Positions 41,941 to 52,040 of a DNA stretch of 64,000 nt are shown piece by piece. The DNA is from Holtiella tumoricola (GTDB lineage Bacteria > Bacillota > Clostridia > Lachnospirales > Cellulosilyticaceae), in NCBI RefSeq assembly GCF_027857615.1, contig NZ_JAQIFT010000069.1, forward strand, positions 124,001 to 188,000, read 5' to 3'. Position numbers and translations under genes: made by a program. The notes under the pieces are model-generated. The model saw only the letters and a list, made by a program, of their open reading frames with translations, made no database searches and was not told the origin of the DNA. Every line of letters begins with the position of its first letter. Position 1 is the stretch's first letter.

Positions 41941-43389
41941 ATGTCTAAAAGAAAAAATATCCTCCTCATCTTATCCGACCAACAACGCTACGATACAGTT
42001 AGCGCCTACGGCCTAAATGCAGTATGCAAAACACCTCATATCGATACCCTAGCATCCGAAGGTATGAAATTTACCAATGCCTTTACTTCTTCCGCCATAT
42101 GTGCACCAGCCAGAGCTAGTGTTATGACAGGGCTCTTCCCTCATAATCATGGCGTTATCGATAATTTTACAGATATCAAAGATGGCATACCTGTTCTTGG
42201 CCATTGCATGAAAGAACAAGGCTATTTCTGTGGACTTGCAGGGAAATGGCATGTATCTGCAACTAAGACACCTGAAGATTGTGGTTTTGACGGCAAAGCT
42301 TTTATGGGATATGGTTTCCCTGGTAGTGGTGTCTTTTCCAGCTTAAAATTTAATCAGCCACCAGATAACGCACCTAATTATTATGAAGAATATCTTAAAG
42401 AAAATGGATTTGATAAACCTGATGTATCTCATGGTTTTTTAGGCAATAATCCTGCCCTTCAAATCCAAGAAATGTATGCTAAGCATGAAGGCCCACTAGA
42501 AAGCACCATCGAATACTTTGTTGCACATGAGGCAAACCGTCTTATAGACAAGGCTGTTTCACAAGATCAACCATTTCTTCTCTGGGCTAACTTCTGGGGT
42601 CCACATTCTCCAAGTATCGTTCCTGAGCCTTACTTCTCCATGTATGACCCTAAAGATATTAAAGAGCACCCAAGTTACAAAGAAACTTTCGAAAACAAAC
42701 CTTATGGACATTATCTGTCCGAAAAAATGTGGGGGCTTGGCGACTACGGCTGGGATGGCTTTGCTGATATTGCAGCCAAATACTATGGCCACTGTACTTT
42801 AATTGATGATATGGTAGGTATGATTATTCAAAAACTTAAAGATCTTGGTATTTACGAAGATACAATCATTATTTATAGCGCCGACCATGGTGATTGCCTT
42901 GGTGCTCATAAATTAATCGAAAAAGGTGCATTTACATATGATGAAATTTATAGAATCCCTATGATTGTTAAGGGACTTGGCACTAAAGATAACGATAGTT
43001 TTGTCTATCTTCAAGAGTTAATGCCTACACTTTTAGACATTGCAGGCACCTCTCCAGCTAAGCCTGTAGACGGTGAGAGTCTTCTACCACTCATGGAAGG
43101 CAGACAAGAAAGTAATGGACGAACAGAAATCTACGGCGAGTACCATAACCACTTCTATGTATCACGTCAACGTATGGTTCGAGATAATCACTACCAATTT
43201 ACTTTTAATGAGAATGAAAAAGGTGAACTTTATGACTTTGACAAAGACCCTTACCAACTCAATAATGTTTGCTACGACCCAACCTACTCCCAAATCAAAA
43301 AAGCATATATAGAAAAAATGTCTCATTATATGAAAACAACTAACGATCCAGCTGGTGTTTGGTTCCATAGAATCAAAGAATTTTATTAA
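41941..43389 (+). CDS. cytoplasmic sulfatase (Cys-type, FGly-dependent)
   Basis: 482 residues. Metal-binding LILSDQQRYDT at the N-terminus, active-site C54-A-P-A-R58 (Cys to be oxidised to formylglycine), GKWHVSATKTPEDCGFD, and IYSADHGDCLGAHKL are the conserved sulfatase blocks. There is no signal peptide, so the enzyme acts inside the cell on imported sulfated sugars. Family resemblance is to N-sulfoglucosamine/choline-sulfatase-like S1 enzymes; the substrate is not readable. AAAGGA precedes the ATG. The anaerobic maturase it needs is not encoded in this window. Confidence 0.92.
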   Translation: MSKRKNILLILSDQQRYDTVSAYGLNAVCKTPHIDTLASEGMKFTNAFTSSAICAPARASVMTGLFPHNHGVIDNFTDIKDGIPVLGHCMKEQGYFCGLAGKWHVSATKTPEDCGFDGKAFMGYGFPGSGVFSSLKFNQPPDNAPNYYEEYLKENGFDKPDVSHGFLGNNPALQIQEMYAKHEGPLESTIEYFVAHEANRLIDKAVSQDQPFLLWANFWGPHSPSIVPEPYFSMYDPKDIKEHPSYKETFENKPYGHYLSEKMWGLGDYGWDGFADIAAKYYGHCTLIDDMVGMIIQKLKDLGIYEDTIIIYSADHGDCLGAHKLIEKGAFTYDEIYRIPMIVKGLGTKDNDSFVYLQELMPTLLDIAGTSPAKPVDGESLLPLMEGRQESNGRTEIYGEYHNHFYVSRQRMVRDNHYQFTFNENEKGELYDFDKDPYQLNNVCYDPTYSQIKKAYIEKMSHYMKTTNDPAGVWFHRIKEFY

Positions 43390-43408
43390 AGCTACGTCTA
43401 TTAATTAA

Positions 43409-43455
43409 AAAAGAGTTATAAAACGCATGCAAGCTGCACGTTTTATAACTCTTTT
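43409..43455. terminator. bidirectional terminator between sulfatase and ROK genes
   Basis: A 17-bp perfect stem, AAAAGAGTTATAAAACG with CGTTTTATAACTCTTTT, lies between convergent genes. Confidence 0.9.
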
Positions 43456-43467
43456 AATTTATCCTGC

Positions 43468-44655
43468 TTATTCATTTATAAAATAGGCATCAATGGCACG
43501 AGCACTTGCTCCAATCGCTCCGTTAATAGGACTATAAGGCAAAATTTCAATATTAGAACCATAATGATTCCCCATAAAGTTCAAGTCCTTATCTATATAC
43601 AATTGAAGCTGCCTACCTACTTCTAAATCATCAAATAGTCGCCCATGTAAAAATATTTTGGTAGGATTAATAAGAATAGATAAATTAGATATAGTCATAC
43701 TTAAGTATTTAAGCCCTTCTAAAAGATAACCTCTAATGATCTCATCCCCCAAATTATAAGCTGTGATAATATGCTCAATGCTTATTTCTTCCGGCGACTC
43801 TACTAAACTATTTAAGATGATAGAACCTTTATTCTCTACTAATAATTTAGCCGCTTTAATCAGCCATCTTTCACTTGCATAAGTCTGCAAGCAACCACTT
43901 TTACCACATTCACAACACTTACCATCTACCTTTACAATGGTATGCCCAATTTCACCTGCAATATAATTATCTGCTTTAAATAACTCTCCATCAATCATAT
44001 TCGCACAATACATACCTATTCCCACATGGAAAAATGCAAAGTTCTCAGGTGTTGTCTGTGGTTCAAACAAGTATCTCCCAAAAGCCATGCATCTTACATT
44101 ATTATCCATAATAATAGGCAAGCAAAATCTTTCTTTTATCTTTTGGGGTTGGAAGGATTTCCACACTTTTGAATCTGTTACAAGCTCTGTCTGATTACTA
44201 CTTAATTTCCCTGGTAAGGCAATACCTATGCCCACTAACTTAGGCACAATTTCCTTATTTCTCTCTATAAGTGTATCTACATTTTGAACAATAAATTCCG
44301 TAATATTTGTAACTGCTTTATAAGTGGTTGAAAACATAATTTCATCTATCACTTTACCACTTAAATTAGTAATACAAAAAGCAATATACTTTTCATTAAA
44401 CTCTATCCCTATACCATATACATAATCTCTATTTAGATCAATCAACACCCTCTTCCTCCCAAGAGTATTGTCACCCATCTGCTCTGCTTCACCTAAATTA
44501 ACAATAATCCCTTCATTAATTAATGCTGCTGTGGTAGTTGTCACTGTAGCAGGTGTAATCTCAGTACTTTCTGCAATGGTAGCTCTAGATACAGGTGCAT
44601 TTCTGAAAATATATTCTAAAATTTTTGTTCGATTGGACTTTTTTACATTATTCAT
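43468..44655 (-). CDS. ROK-family transcriptional repressor
   Basis: 395 residues. The N-terminal winged helix-turn-helix (VSRATIAESTEITPATVTTTTAALI) is followed by a ROK sugar-kinase-like domain: GIGIALPGK, DNNVRCMAFGRY, GEIGHTIVKVDG and the zinc site CCECGKSGCLQTYASE. NagC/XylR-type ROK proteins repress sugar genes and are released by a sugar ligand. Its own promoter has the dyad TATAATT-AATTATA (44694-44707), and like palindromes precede the symporter, sulfatase and DUF4838 genes. It is therefore the probable local repressor. Confidence 0.9.
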   Translation of the reverse strand: MNNVKKSNRTKILEYIFRNAPVSRATIAESTEITPATVTTTTAALINEGIIVNLGEAEQMGDNTLGRKRVLIDLNRDYVYGIGIEFNEKYIAFCITNLSGKVIDEIMFSTTYKAVTNITEFIVQNVDTLIERNKEIVPKLVGIGIALPGKLSSNQTELVTDSKVWKSFQPQKIKERFCLPIIMDNNVRCMAFGRYLFEPQTTPENFAFFHVGIGMYCANMIDGELFKADNYIAGEIGHTIVKVDGKCCECGKSGCLQTYASERWLIKAAKLLVENKGSIILNSLVESPEEISIEHIITAYNLGDEIIRGYLLEGLKYLSMTISNLSILINPTKIFLHGRLFDDLEVGRQLQLYIDKDLNFMGNHYGSNIEILPYSPINGAIGASARAIDAYFINE

Positions 44656-45054
44656 CGTCTCTCACCTTTTATCTCATTCTATTACTTAATTTTTATAATT
44701 AATTATATCATATCTACGTCATTCCTCAATTTTTTTCTGCTACACATGCCTCTATATTATTTTAAATAAATATTTTTTTTAATTTTATCTATATCAAATC
44801 TAAATTCTTTCATTTTATAATTAATTCATTTTCCTTAGAATCTTTCTTTTATCAACAACTCTTTTACGTATCCCCTCCATCACACTTGTCAAACTTGCAT
44901 ATATATTTCCATTTAATTTATTTATATTTCATAATTTACTATTTTATTATTTTACTTTAAACTCAATTATAGTAGCTATTTTATACTTTTAAATCTAGTC
45001 ATATTAATTATATTTATTAATTATATTTATTAATTAATATGCCATTAAGAAAGG
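44656..45054. promoter_or_regulatory. divergent promoter region with AT-rich operators and 13-bp repeats
   Basis: 399 nt between the ROK gene and the DUF4838 gene. It contains the dyad TATAATTAATTATA (44694-44707), a partial copy (TTTATAATTAATTCA, ~44813), and a direct repeat of TTAATTATATTTA (45004-45016, 45017-45029) followed by TTAATTAATAT. These resemble the dyads at 41771 and 41893. No other feature is seen. Confidence 0.5.
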
Positions 45055-46959
45055 ATGAGCCCTTTGGAAATCAATCTTATTTTTACTTCTGACGATTCTA
45101 CTTTACGCTTTTGTGCCACAGAACTTAATTATTATCTAAAAAAAATAGACTTCACCACCTCTATTTCTTTTAATGCTAACACACAAAATGCATTTCCTAT
45201 TTATTTAAGTATACAAGATGCTTGCGTACATACTTTAGATGATTCTTATCAAATTCATTGCACTACCAAATCCATCCACTTACTTGGCAGCAACAAACGC
45301 TCTGTTTTACTTGCAACATACAAATTACTTTATCTTCTAGGATGTAGATTTTTACAACCAGGTAAGCAATACGAGTATATCCCTCAAAAAGATTTGAGCT
45401 CCTTTTTACCATGCTATATACATAACCAAACCTATACCGCTTCCCTTAGACACCGAGGCGTATGTATCGAAGGGGCAAACGCCTTTGAAAACGTACTAGA
45501 CTTTATTGATTGGCTTCCTAAGCTGGGTTACAATAGCTTTTTCATGCAATTTAAGCTTCCCTATGCCTTCTTCGAAAGATGGTATAAACACACTTTTAAC
45601 CCTTTACTATCTCCCCAAGACCTTACCGAAAAACAATTAGAATCCTTTTTAGAAACTATCGAAAGTGAACTTAAAAAAAGAGACTTACTTTATCACAAAG
45701 TTGGGCACGGGTGGACATGTGAACCTCTTGGTTTAAAAGATTTTGGATGGCAAAAAGTTGATGTCACCTTAGAAGATAATAAAAAAGATTGGCTGGCCCT
45801 TATCAAAGGTAAACGAGCATTCTGGCGTGGTATTCCTACTAATACCAACTTATGTTATTCAAATAGTGATGTACAACAAGCCTTCATCAATAATATTGTC
45901 GACTATGCAGCCAAGAATCCTTCCATTGACTATCTCCATGTATGGTTAGCTGATGAATACAATAATGTCTGTGAATGTGCTAAATGCCAAGACACACTCT
46001 TAAGTGACCAATATATAGCTATGCTAAATACTTTAGATGAGGCCCTTACAGAAGCCGGCTTATCTACAAAAATAGTTTTCCTGCTTTACCAAGAACTTCT
46101 TTGGCCACCTCTTCATGAAGTATTCCATAATCACGATCGTTTCACACTTATGTTTGCCCCTATTAGCAGAACCTTTGAAAAGAGTTACGAAGACTGCAGC
46201 ATTCCTGATACTATACCAGCTTACAAGCGCAACCAGATTACACTTCCACAGTCGTTAGAAGAAAACTTAGCCTTCCTTCAAAAATGGCAAACTAAATGGG
46301 ATAGTGACAGCTTTGTCTATGATTATCCTCTCGGACGTGCACACTATGGTGATTTAGGGTATATAAACATTTCAAAAATCATTAGTCAAGATATCAAGGC
46401 ATTAAAAACGCTTCACTTAAATGGTTATATCAGTTGCCAAGAACTAAGAGTAGCAATGCCTCATAGCCTTCCTAACTACATTATGGGCTTGACACTTTTT
46501 GATACACATACCGATTTCAATACTATTGCAGTCGATTACTTCTACCACCTTTATGGCAAAGACGGTGCCTACTACCAAGACTATTTCACAACGATCTCTA
46601 ATTTATTTAGTTGTGATTATTTCAACGGAAAAGGTCAAAGAATCTCTACCACTATCGCTGCTAATTGCCTTAAAGCTATAGAATATACCAAGGTCTTTAC
46701 AATACATACAGCAGAAAAAACTCACCCTTATTGCACCAACAAATTACGTTTCCATATTAACTATGTCCATTTACTAGCAACTGCACTTTACCATCTATCT
46801 CTTGGAGAGGCTGAAAAAGCACAGACTGCATACACTCACTTTATCACCTATATCCAGACCAATGAACCCTTTTTCCAAGATGCTCTAGATGTCTACCGAG
46901 TGATCGAAGTTTCTAGTAAATATACCGGATTCACATTACCAAATAATTATTCTATTTAA
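45055..46959 (+). CDS. DUF4838-type glycoside-hydrolase-like protein
   Basis: 634 residues, no signal peptide. The N-terminal ~125 residues look like the small alpha/beta domain preceding GH20/GH67-like barrels (LLATYKLLYLLGCRFLQPG). The central part has SLRHRGVCIEG, FIDWLPKLGYNSFFMQFKLP and VWLADEYNNVCECAKCQDTL, the CeC-x-x-C signature of DUF4838. Such proteins sit in polysaccharide-use loci and are presumed glycosidases. The start is ambiguous: ATG at 45055 directly abuts AAAGG, whereas TTG at 45064 has better spacing. Control is probably by the divergent ROK protein. Confidence 0.82.
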   Translation: MSPLEINLIFTSDDSTLRFCATELNYYLKKIDFTTSISFNANTQNAFPIYLSIQDACVHTLDDSYQIHCTTKSIHLLGSNKRSVLLATYKLLYLLGCRFLQPGKQYEYIPQKDLSSFLPCYIHNQTYTASLRHRGVCIEGANAFENVLDFIDWLPKLGYNSFFMQFKLPYAFFERWYKHTFNPLLSPQDLTEKQLESFLETIESELKKRDLLYHKVGHGWTCEPLGLKDFGWQKVDVTLEDNKKDWLALIKGKRAFWRGIPTNTNLCYSNSDVQQAFINNIVDYAAKNPSIDYLHVWLADEYNNVCECAKCQDTLLSDQYIAMLNTLDEALTEAGLSTKIVFLLYQELLWPPLHEVFHNHDRFTLMFAPISRTFEKSYEDCSIPDTIPAYKRNQITLPQSLEENLAFLQKWQTKWDSDSFVYDYPLGRAHYGDLGYINISKIISQDIKALKTLHLNGYISCQELRVAMPHSLPNYIMGLTLFDTHTDFNTIAVDYFYHLYGKDGAYYQDYFTTISNLFSCDYFNGKGQRISTTIAANCLKAIEYTKVFTIHTAEKTHPYCTNKLRFHINYVHLLATALYHLSLGEAEKAQTAYTHFITYIQTNEPFFQDALDVYRVIEVSSKYTGFTLPNNYSI

Positions 46960-46967
46960 TATACAAA

Positions 46968-47011
46968 AAGCTCACTTAAATGCTCCTATAAAAGAACATT
47001 TAGGTGAGCTT
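46968..47011. terminator. bidirectional terminator
   Basis: AAGCTCACTTAAATG pairs with CATTTAGGTGAGCTT (one wobble) between convergent genes. The arms share AAGCTCAC/GTGAGCTT with the terminator at 53946-53996 and with the 3' hairpin of large RNA copy 2. Confidence 0.85.
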
Positions 47012-47025
47012 CTATACTTATACAA

Positions 47026-48765
47026 TTAAATTACCTCTATTGGTAACTTAATACTAATGCTGGTTCCTAGCCCTGGTTCACTTTGAACTTCTACACCATA
47101 ACCCATGCCATAGATCAGTTTAATTCGTTCATCCACATTGTGAATACCTATGCCACTAAAATGATATTTCTTTTTGTGTTCCCCTTCATCCAAGCTTCTA
47201 ATTCCAGTTCCATTATCCAATATTTCTATTAAAAGTAGGCCACTATTTTGATTAATAAATACAGTGATATTCCCACTCTTTCTACCTGTGAACGCATGGA
47301 AAAAGGCATTTTCTATAAAAGGTTGAATGATGAGCTTAGGAATCTGCAAATCTAAGCATGAAGGATCCACTTGATAGTCTACCTTAATGTAGTCTCCATA
47401 ACGCATTTGATTGATATACACATAGAAACCTAAGTTTTTAATTTCATCAGCTATGGTGGTCATTTCATCTGTTGTTCCTATCGTGTTTTGTAAAATCGAA
47501 ATGAGACAATCTATTGTTTCATCTACTTGATCAATCTTTTGATGTTGAGCCAAATATTTAATAGAACTTAAAGTATTATAAAGAAAATGTGGGTTAATCT
47601 GCATCTGTAAAGCATTTAACTCAGCCTTACGCCTTTCTTCTTGCTCATTCATCAAGCTCTTTACATGATAGTTAATATCTTTTAGCATCATATTATAAGC
47701 CTCTGTCATCATCTGCATTTCTTGACTACCTTTATGTTGTGTCATAGGCTCTTTAAAGTCGTGGGTTGCTGCAAAGGACATGGTTTGTGCCAACTTATAA
47801 AGCGGCTTAGTAATATGTCTAGAGATAGCAAAAACAAAGCTAAAGGTAATACCTATAACCGCTAGCATAATCAGTTGCATATTTTTTTCAAGCCTATAGA
47901 GGGGTGCAAAAATCACTTTTTGATCAATCTCTCCTACCAAATAACCATCATAAAAAGGTAAATATAAACCAATCATAGTCTTTTCATGATCTATATTAAT
48001 ATAACCTGTTTCACTATCTACAGCCTGCTTGGCTTGTTCTAAAATTTCAAGTTCCTTGGTTCCTATACGTCTTTTATCATCACTAGATAGAACTGTTCCA
48101 TCACTTTCTATAATGGCAAGTTTCATCCCTTCAGTCTTGTAATCACTATATTTAGAATAGATATAGCTTTCATCGATTATAACAACTACATAGCCATACA
48201 TCTTGTGTGTTCCATCTAATAGCGGCTTAGTTACAAAGATCCCATTCTTATAAGGTGCTTTACTAAATACACCTTGCTTACCATGATAAATCATCTGATT
48301 GACCACTTCACCATCTTTTGCGATATAGTTTTTCACAAAATCTTCAGGCACTTCATCCCATGCCCATGGATTACTGGTATAGTAGCGTCCTGTCTCACCG
48401 TTGGTACCTACTACCATAAAGTAAGTATTGACAGGTGTTAAGTATTGTCTATAAGTATCCATATACTTTCCTATGTCCAGTACTAAATTCAGCTGTTCCT
48501 GAGGCGTCCCTTCTGGTGCGGTAATATAGTTTTTGAAGGCTTTACTTCCGCTAATTTTACTAATCAAAGTGGCTACTTCTTCATTATAAGCTAAAAGTTC
48601 CTTTTGCCCCTTGGCCAAATTGACATAGGCGTTATGGGTTACTTCTTTGAGCAAAAGCGACTTTGCCATCCCTATACAAGTTAGGCAAATAATCAACGAA
48701 ACGATTAATATTGTAGGCAACGTGAGTCCCATTATTCGAGTAAAAATCGTGTTGTATTTCTTCAT
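47026..48765 (-). CDS. YesM-type sensor histidine kinase
   Basis: 579 residues. TM1 is at about 10-32, with a large extracellular Cache-like sensor (~33-285), TM2 at ~290-312 and HAMP ~313-365. The kinase core of the LytS/YesM class has phosphorylation motif LQMQINPHFLYNTLSSIKYL, N-box PFIENAFFHAF and G-box LEILDNGTGIRS. Such kinases sense extracellular glycans or sugars and phosphorylate YesN-type regulators. It starts 1 nt into the stop of the response-regulator gene (overlap at 48765) and so is co-translated with it. Confidence 0.92.
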   Translation of the reverse strand: MKKYNTIFTRIMGLTLPTILIVSLIICLTCIGMAKSLLLKEVTHNAYVNLAKGQKELLAYNEEVATLISKISGSKAFKNYITAPEGTPQEQLNLVLDIGKYMDTYRQYLTPVNTYFMVVGTNGETGRYYTSNPWAWDEVPEDFVKNYIAKDGEVVNQMIYHGKQGVFSKAPYKNGIFVTKPLLDGTHKMYGYVVVIIDESYIYSKYSDYKTEGMKLAIIESDGTVLSSDDKRRIGTKELEILEQAKQAVDSETGYINIDHEKTMIGLYLPFYDGYLVGEIDQKVIFAPLYRLEKNMQLIMLAVIGITFSFVFAISRHITKPLYKLAQTMSFAATHDFKEPMTQHKGSQEMQMMTEAYNMMLKDINYHVKSLMNEQEERRKAELNALQMQINPHFLYNTLSSIKYLAQHQKIDQVDETIDCLISILQNTIGTTDEMTTIADEIKNLGFYVYINQMRYGDYIKVDYQVDPSCLDLQIPKLIIQPFIENAFFHAFTGRKSGNITVFINQNSGLLLIEILDNGTGIRSLDEGEHKKKYHFSGIGIHNVDERIKLIYGMGYGVEVQSEPGLGTSISIKLPIEVI

Positions 48766-50279
48766 TATTTACCCCATCCTACCTGTTTTCTTCTGTAACT
48801 AGTGGGTGTCATGGTTGCATACTTTTTAAAGACTTTAGAAAAATAATTATGCTCTGAAAAGCCTACTAATCCACTTACTTCAGCTATTGAGAGTTTTTCA
48901 TCTTTTAGAAGAAGTTTAGCTTTTTCTACCCGTACTTTATTGATATAGGCCGTTAAATTTTCACTGGTTTGATTTTTGAAATAAGCAGATAAATAATAGT
49001 AATTAATATGCAAATCATTTGCTATATCAGATAATGTAAAGTCTTCACTATAGTGCTTTTCTACATATTGAATAACCTTACTTAAAATAACTGAGTTCTT
49101 CTGCTCCACTTGTTCATTCATAAGTGTTGTCAATTTTTCAAAGACTTGTTTCATCACTTCTACAAGTTCTTCAAAATAGGTCGCCTTATCAATATCCCTA
49201 AATATACGAATCTTATCCTTACTCAAAAGGCTTATATCAAAACCTAGATGACTTGTGGTATTGATTAAATTATAAATGACGTTTTGGCAAAAACGTTTAA
49301 GACTATACTCATCATAACCTTGTTCTTTTTTCACTTCTTCATAGTAGTCAAGCAGTTGCTTTTTGCAAGACTCCATATCTAGTCCATTGAGTGTGGAATT
49401 AAAAAGGGCAATATCAAATTCCTTCTTCTCGCCCTCTTTCTTCATCTCACTTTGTAATATAAATGTTTTTTCCTTAAAGTAAAAAGCCTTACCAAGCAGT
49501 TGACTAAGTTCATTACTTATTTGTATTAAACTTGACGGATTAATAAATATTGAGCTTACTATGAAATTTACTTTATCTAACGTAAGATAAGACACCGCTT
49601 CTCGTAAAGTATGTAAAAATATTCTTTCATCATAATGTTTTAGATTGGCAAGTACAATGTACTCCTCTTGTATAATTGTTTCAATAAAATTAATATTTTT
49701 TAAAGCATGATGTACCCAGCTTACTAACTCTTCTTTGTAAGAATCACAAATCTTACATTTCATCAAAATAAAGTTAGGTTCGGGCATGACTTCTTCTAGA
49801 GGACTACTGATACAGACCTCTTGATGAAAAGGATTGAGCAGTTGCTTTAATAAGGAAGATGTATTATCTTTCTTAACCACTTGCTTACTACTTAAATCCA
49901 TCTCTCCTTTTACTTTTTCAATTAAAGTAAGAAGATCTTCTACCTTTAGTTTAGGCTTTAATAAATAATCAGACACACCATATTTGAAAGCCTCTCTTAC
50001 ATAGTCAAATTCACTAAAGCTACTCAGTACAATCATCCTCACTTGAGGATGTTTCTCTTGCATGATCTTGGCAAATTCTACGCCATTCATCATAGGCATA
50101 ACAATATCTACTAGCACAATATGAGGCTGTAGCTCTTCTACAAGCTCTAGCGCTTCCTCTCCATTTGCCGCTTCTCCTACAATTTGAATATCATGCGCCT
50201 CCCAGTTACACAAATATCTCAGACCATTACGTAAGATCAATTCATCATCAACAATTAACAACCTACATAATTTATCCAT
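48765..50279 (-). CDS. YesN-type response regulator (REC-AraC)
   Basis: 504 residues. The receiver domain (1-120) has acidic LIVDDE, phospho-acceptor Asp in HIVLVDIVMPMMNG and K in DYLLKPKL. A ~270-residue middle domain follows, then a C-terminal AraC DNA-binding pair (FTLSDIANDLHINYYYLSAYF and the SIAEVSGLVGFSEHNYFSKVF helix pair). AAGGGGA precedes the ATG. It is divergent from the sugar ABC importer operon at 50668, which is its likely target. Confidence 0.93.
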   Translation of the reverse strand: MDKLCRLLIVDDELILRNGLRYLCNWEAHDIQIVGEAANGEEALELVEELQPHIVLVDIVMPMMNGVEFAKIMQEKHPQVRMIVLSSFSEFDYVREAFKYGVSDYLLKPKLKVEDLLTLIEKVKGEMDLSSKQVVKKDNTSSLLKQLLNPFHQEVCISSPLEEVMPEPNFILMKCKICDSYKEELVSWVHHALKNINFIETIIQEEYIVLANLKHYDERIFLHTLREAVSYLTLDKVNFIVSSIFINPSSLIQISNELSQLLGKAFYFKEKTFILQSEMKKEGEKKEFDIALFNSTLNGLDMESCKKQLLDYYEEVKKEQGYDEYSLKRFCQNVIYNLINTTSHLGFDISLLSKDKIRIFRDIDKATYFEELVEVMKQVFEKLTTLMNEQVEQKNSVILSKVIQYVEKHYSEDFTLSDIANDLHINYYYLSAYFKNQTSENLTAYINKVRVEKAKLLLKDEKLSIAEVSGLVGFSEHNYFSKVFKKYATMTPTSYRRKQVGWGK

Positions 50280-50667
50280 AAAATTTCCCCTTCATCTGAT
50301 AACTATTGCCTATATGCTCATCCGCTCTAGATAGAACAAATAAACAACCTTGAAATACCTCCTGAGCTAAGCCCCCTCTCTTCTATAGTGCATATTAACA
50401 TTTTTGCTTATTAACTTATTCCTAATTTTATCATATCTCACAACAAACTAGCAATTATTTAAGTTTGATTTACGTTAATTAACCTAAAAATTATACAATT
50501 ATCAAATTATTACTATTCCTTTTTGCCAAATTAATATTTACCAATTTTAAATCAAATTTATACTAAATCTTGTTAATTTTTTACTATAGATTCTTTTTTT
50601 ATTTTGTTAAAATGTCAATATGAAACACAGGTATTCTATTCAATATTCTCTAAGGGGGTTTATTCAG
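50280..50667. other. 388-nt intergenic region between two-component and sugar importer operons
   Basis: An AT-rich divergent promoter region. I see no terminator, RNA or conserved dyad. The start of the transport operon is close to TTGTTAAAATGTCAATATG around 50602-50620, which may contain promoter elements. Confidence 0.45.
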
Positions 50668-52017
50668 ATGAATAAAAAAATAATTATGGTCGCTTTAACT
50701 TTACTTGCTACAACAATGACAGGTTGTAGTAGTAGTTCTTCAAACGCTACACCAACACCTGCTACAGACAACACTTCAACACCTGTCACTGCACCAGCAG
50801 ATTCTACAGATACTAATACAACAAATGCCGAACAAAAAGTTGTTGCTTGGTGTTGGGATCAAGCCTTCAATGGGCAAGCTTTAAAAATTGCTGAAGAACT
50901 TTATCAAAAAGAGCACCCTGGATTCACACTAGAAATCATTGATTTATCAAAAACAGACTTAGAGCAAAAGCTTACAACAAACTTAGCTTCTGGTATTACA
51001 GATTCTCTCCCAGATATCATCCTTGTTAATGACAGCAATGCTGCAAAATACATTACTTCTTATCCAAATACATTTGCCGATCTTACAAACGCTGTAGACT
51101 ATTCTAACTTCGCTTCTTATAAGGTAGAAAGTGTTACTGAAGATAGTAAAATTTATGGTATTCCTTTTGATGTAGGTGTGACAGGTATGTTCTACCGTAC
51201 AGATTATTTAGAAGAAGCTGGTTTCACACCAAGTGATCTAGAAAATATTACCTGGGATCGTTACATCGAAATTGGTCAACAAATTAAAGAAAAAACAGGC
51301 AAATATATGTGTACAGTTAACCCTAACGATGAAGCTATCACTTCTATCATGCTTCAGTCAGCTGGTTCTTGGTACATCACACCTGATAACAAGGGTAACT
51401 TTATAGATAACCCTGCTATGACAGAAACCATGCGTGTTTATAGAGAACTTGCAAGTTCTGGTATTGCTAAACCTGTTACAGGTTGGAGCGAATTTGTAAA
51501 TAGCTTCAATAATGGTGACGTGGCAACAGTTGTATCTGGCGTATGGCAAATTGCAACGATTATGGATGGTGAAGGACAAAGTGGTAAATGGGGTGTAGCA
51601 CCTATTCCTCGCTTAGATATTGAAGGTGGTACAAACGCTTCTAACGAAGGTGGTTCTAGTTGGTTCGTACTTGATCAAGCTGCTAACAAAGATGTTGCTA
51701 CTGACTTCCTTGCTTCTACATTCGGTAATAGTACAGCATTCTATGAGTCATTCTTAGCACAATGTGGTGGTGTATGTTCTTACCTTCCTGCTTATGAGAG
51801 TGATGTCTTTGCAGAAGAAGCTGAGTTCTTTGGTGGTCAACCAATCTATTCACTCTTTGCAAAATGGCTTCCTGAAGTACCAAGTATTTCTTTAGGTATG
51901 TATACTCAAGAAGCAAAAGATGCACTTAAAAACGAACTTCCAAACATCTTAAATGGTGCAGATATTGATAAGTCATTAGAAACCGTTCAATCTCTCTTCT
52001 CACTACAAGTTCAATAA
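50668..52017 (+). CDS. CUT1-type sugar-binding lipoprotein
   Basis: 449 residues from the ATG at 50668 with AAGGGGG upstream; a 16-codon longer frame lacks a site. The signal peptide ends in lipobox MTGC, followed by a long Ser/Thr/Pro linker. The mature protein is a family-1 extracellular solute-binding protein (LEIIDLSKTDLEQKLTTNLASG, IYGIPFDVGVTGMFYRTDYL, ASNEGGSSWFVLD). It delivers oligosaccharides to the two permeases encoded immediately downstream. No dedicated ATPase is nearby, so a shared MsmX-like ATPase is expected. Confidence 0.92.
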   Translation: MNKKIIMVALTLLATTMTGCSSSSSNATPTPATDNTSTPVTAPADSTDTNTTNAEQKVVAWCWDQAFNGQALKIAEELYQKEHPGFTLEIIDLSKTDLEQKLTTNLASGITDSLPDIILVNDSNAAKYITSYPNTFADLTNAVDYSNFASYKVESVTEDSKIYGIPFDVGVTGMFYRTDYLEEAGFTPSDLENITWDRYIEIGQQIKEKTGKYMCTVNPNDEAITSIMLQSAGSWYITPDNKGNFIDNPAMTETMRVYRELASSGIAKPVTGWSEFVNSFNNGDVATVVSGVWQIATIMDGEGQSGKWGVAPIPRLDIEGGTNASNEGGSSWFVLDQAANKDVATDFLASTFGNSTAFYESFLAQCGGVCSYLPAYESDVFAEEAEFFGGQPIYSLFAKWLPEVPSISLGMYTQEAKDALKNELPNILNGADIDKSLETVQSLFSLQVQ

Positions 52018-52040
52018 CTCAAAAAATATGGGGTGATTAT

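Noticed and set aside
42049..43368. Antisense ORFs within the sulfatase gene
   Set aside because: Shadow frames opposite a well-conserved enzyme; no ribosome sites or recognisable domains.
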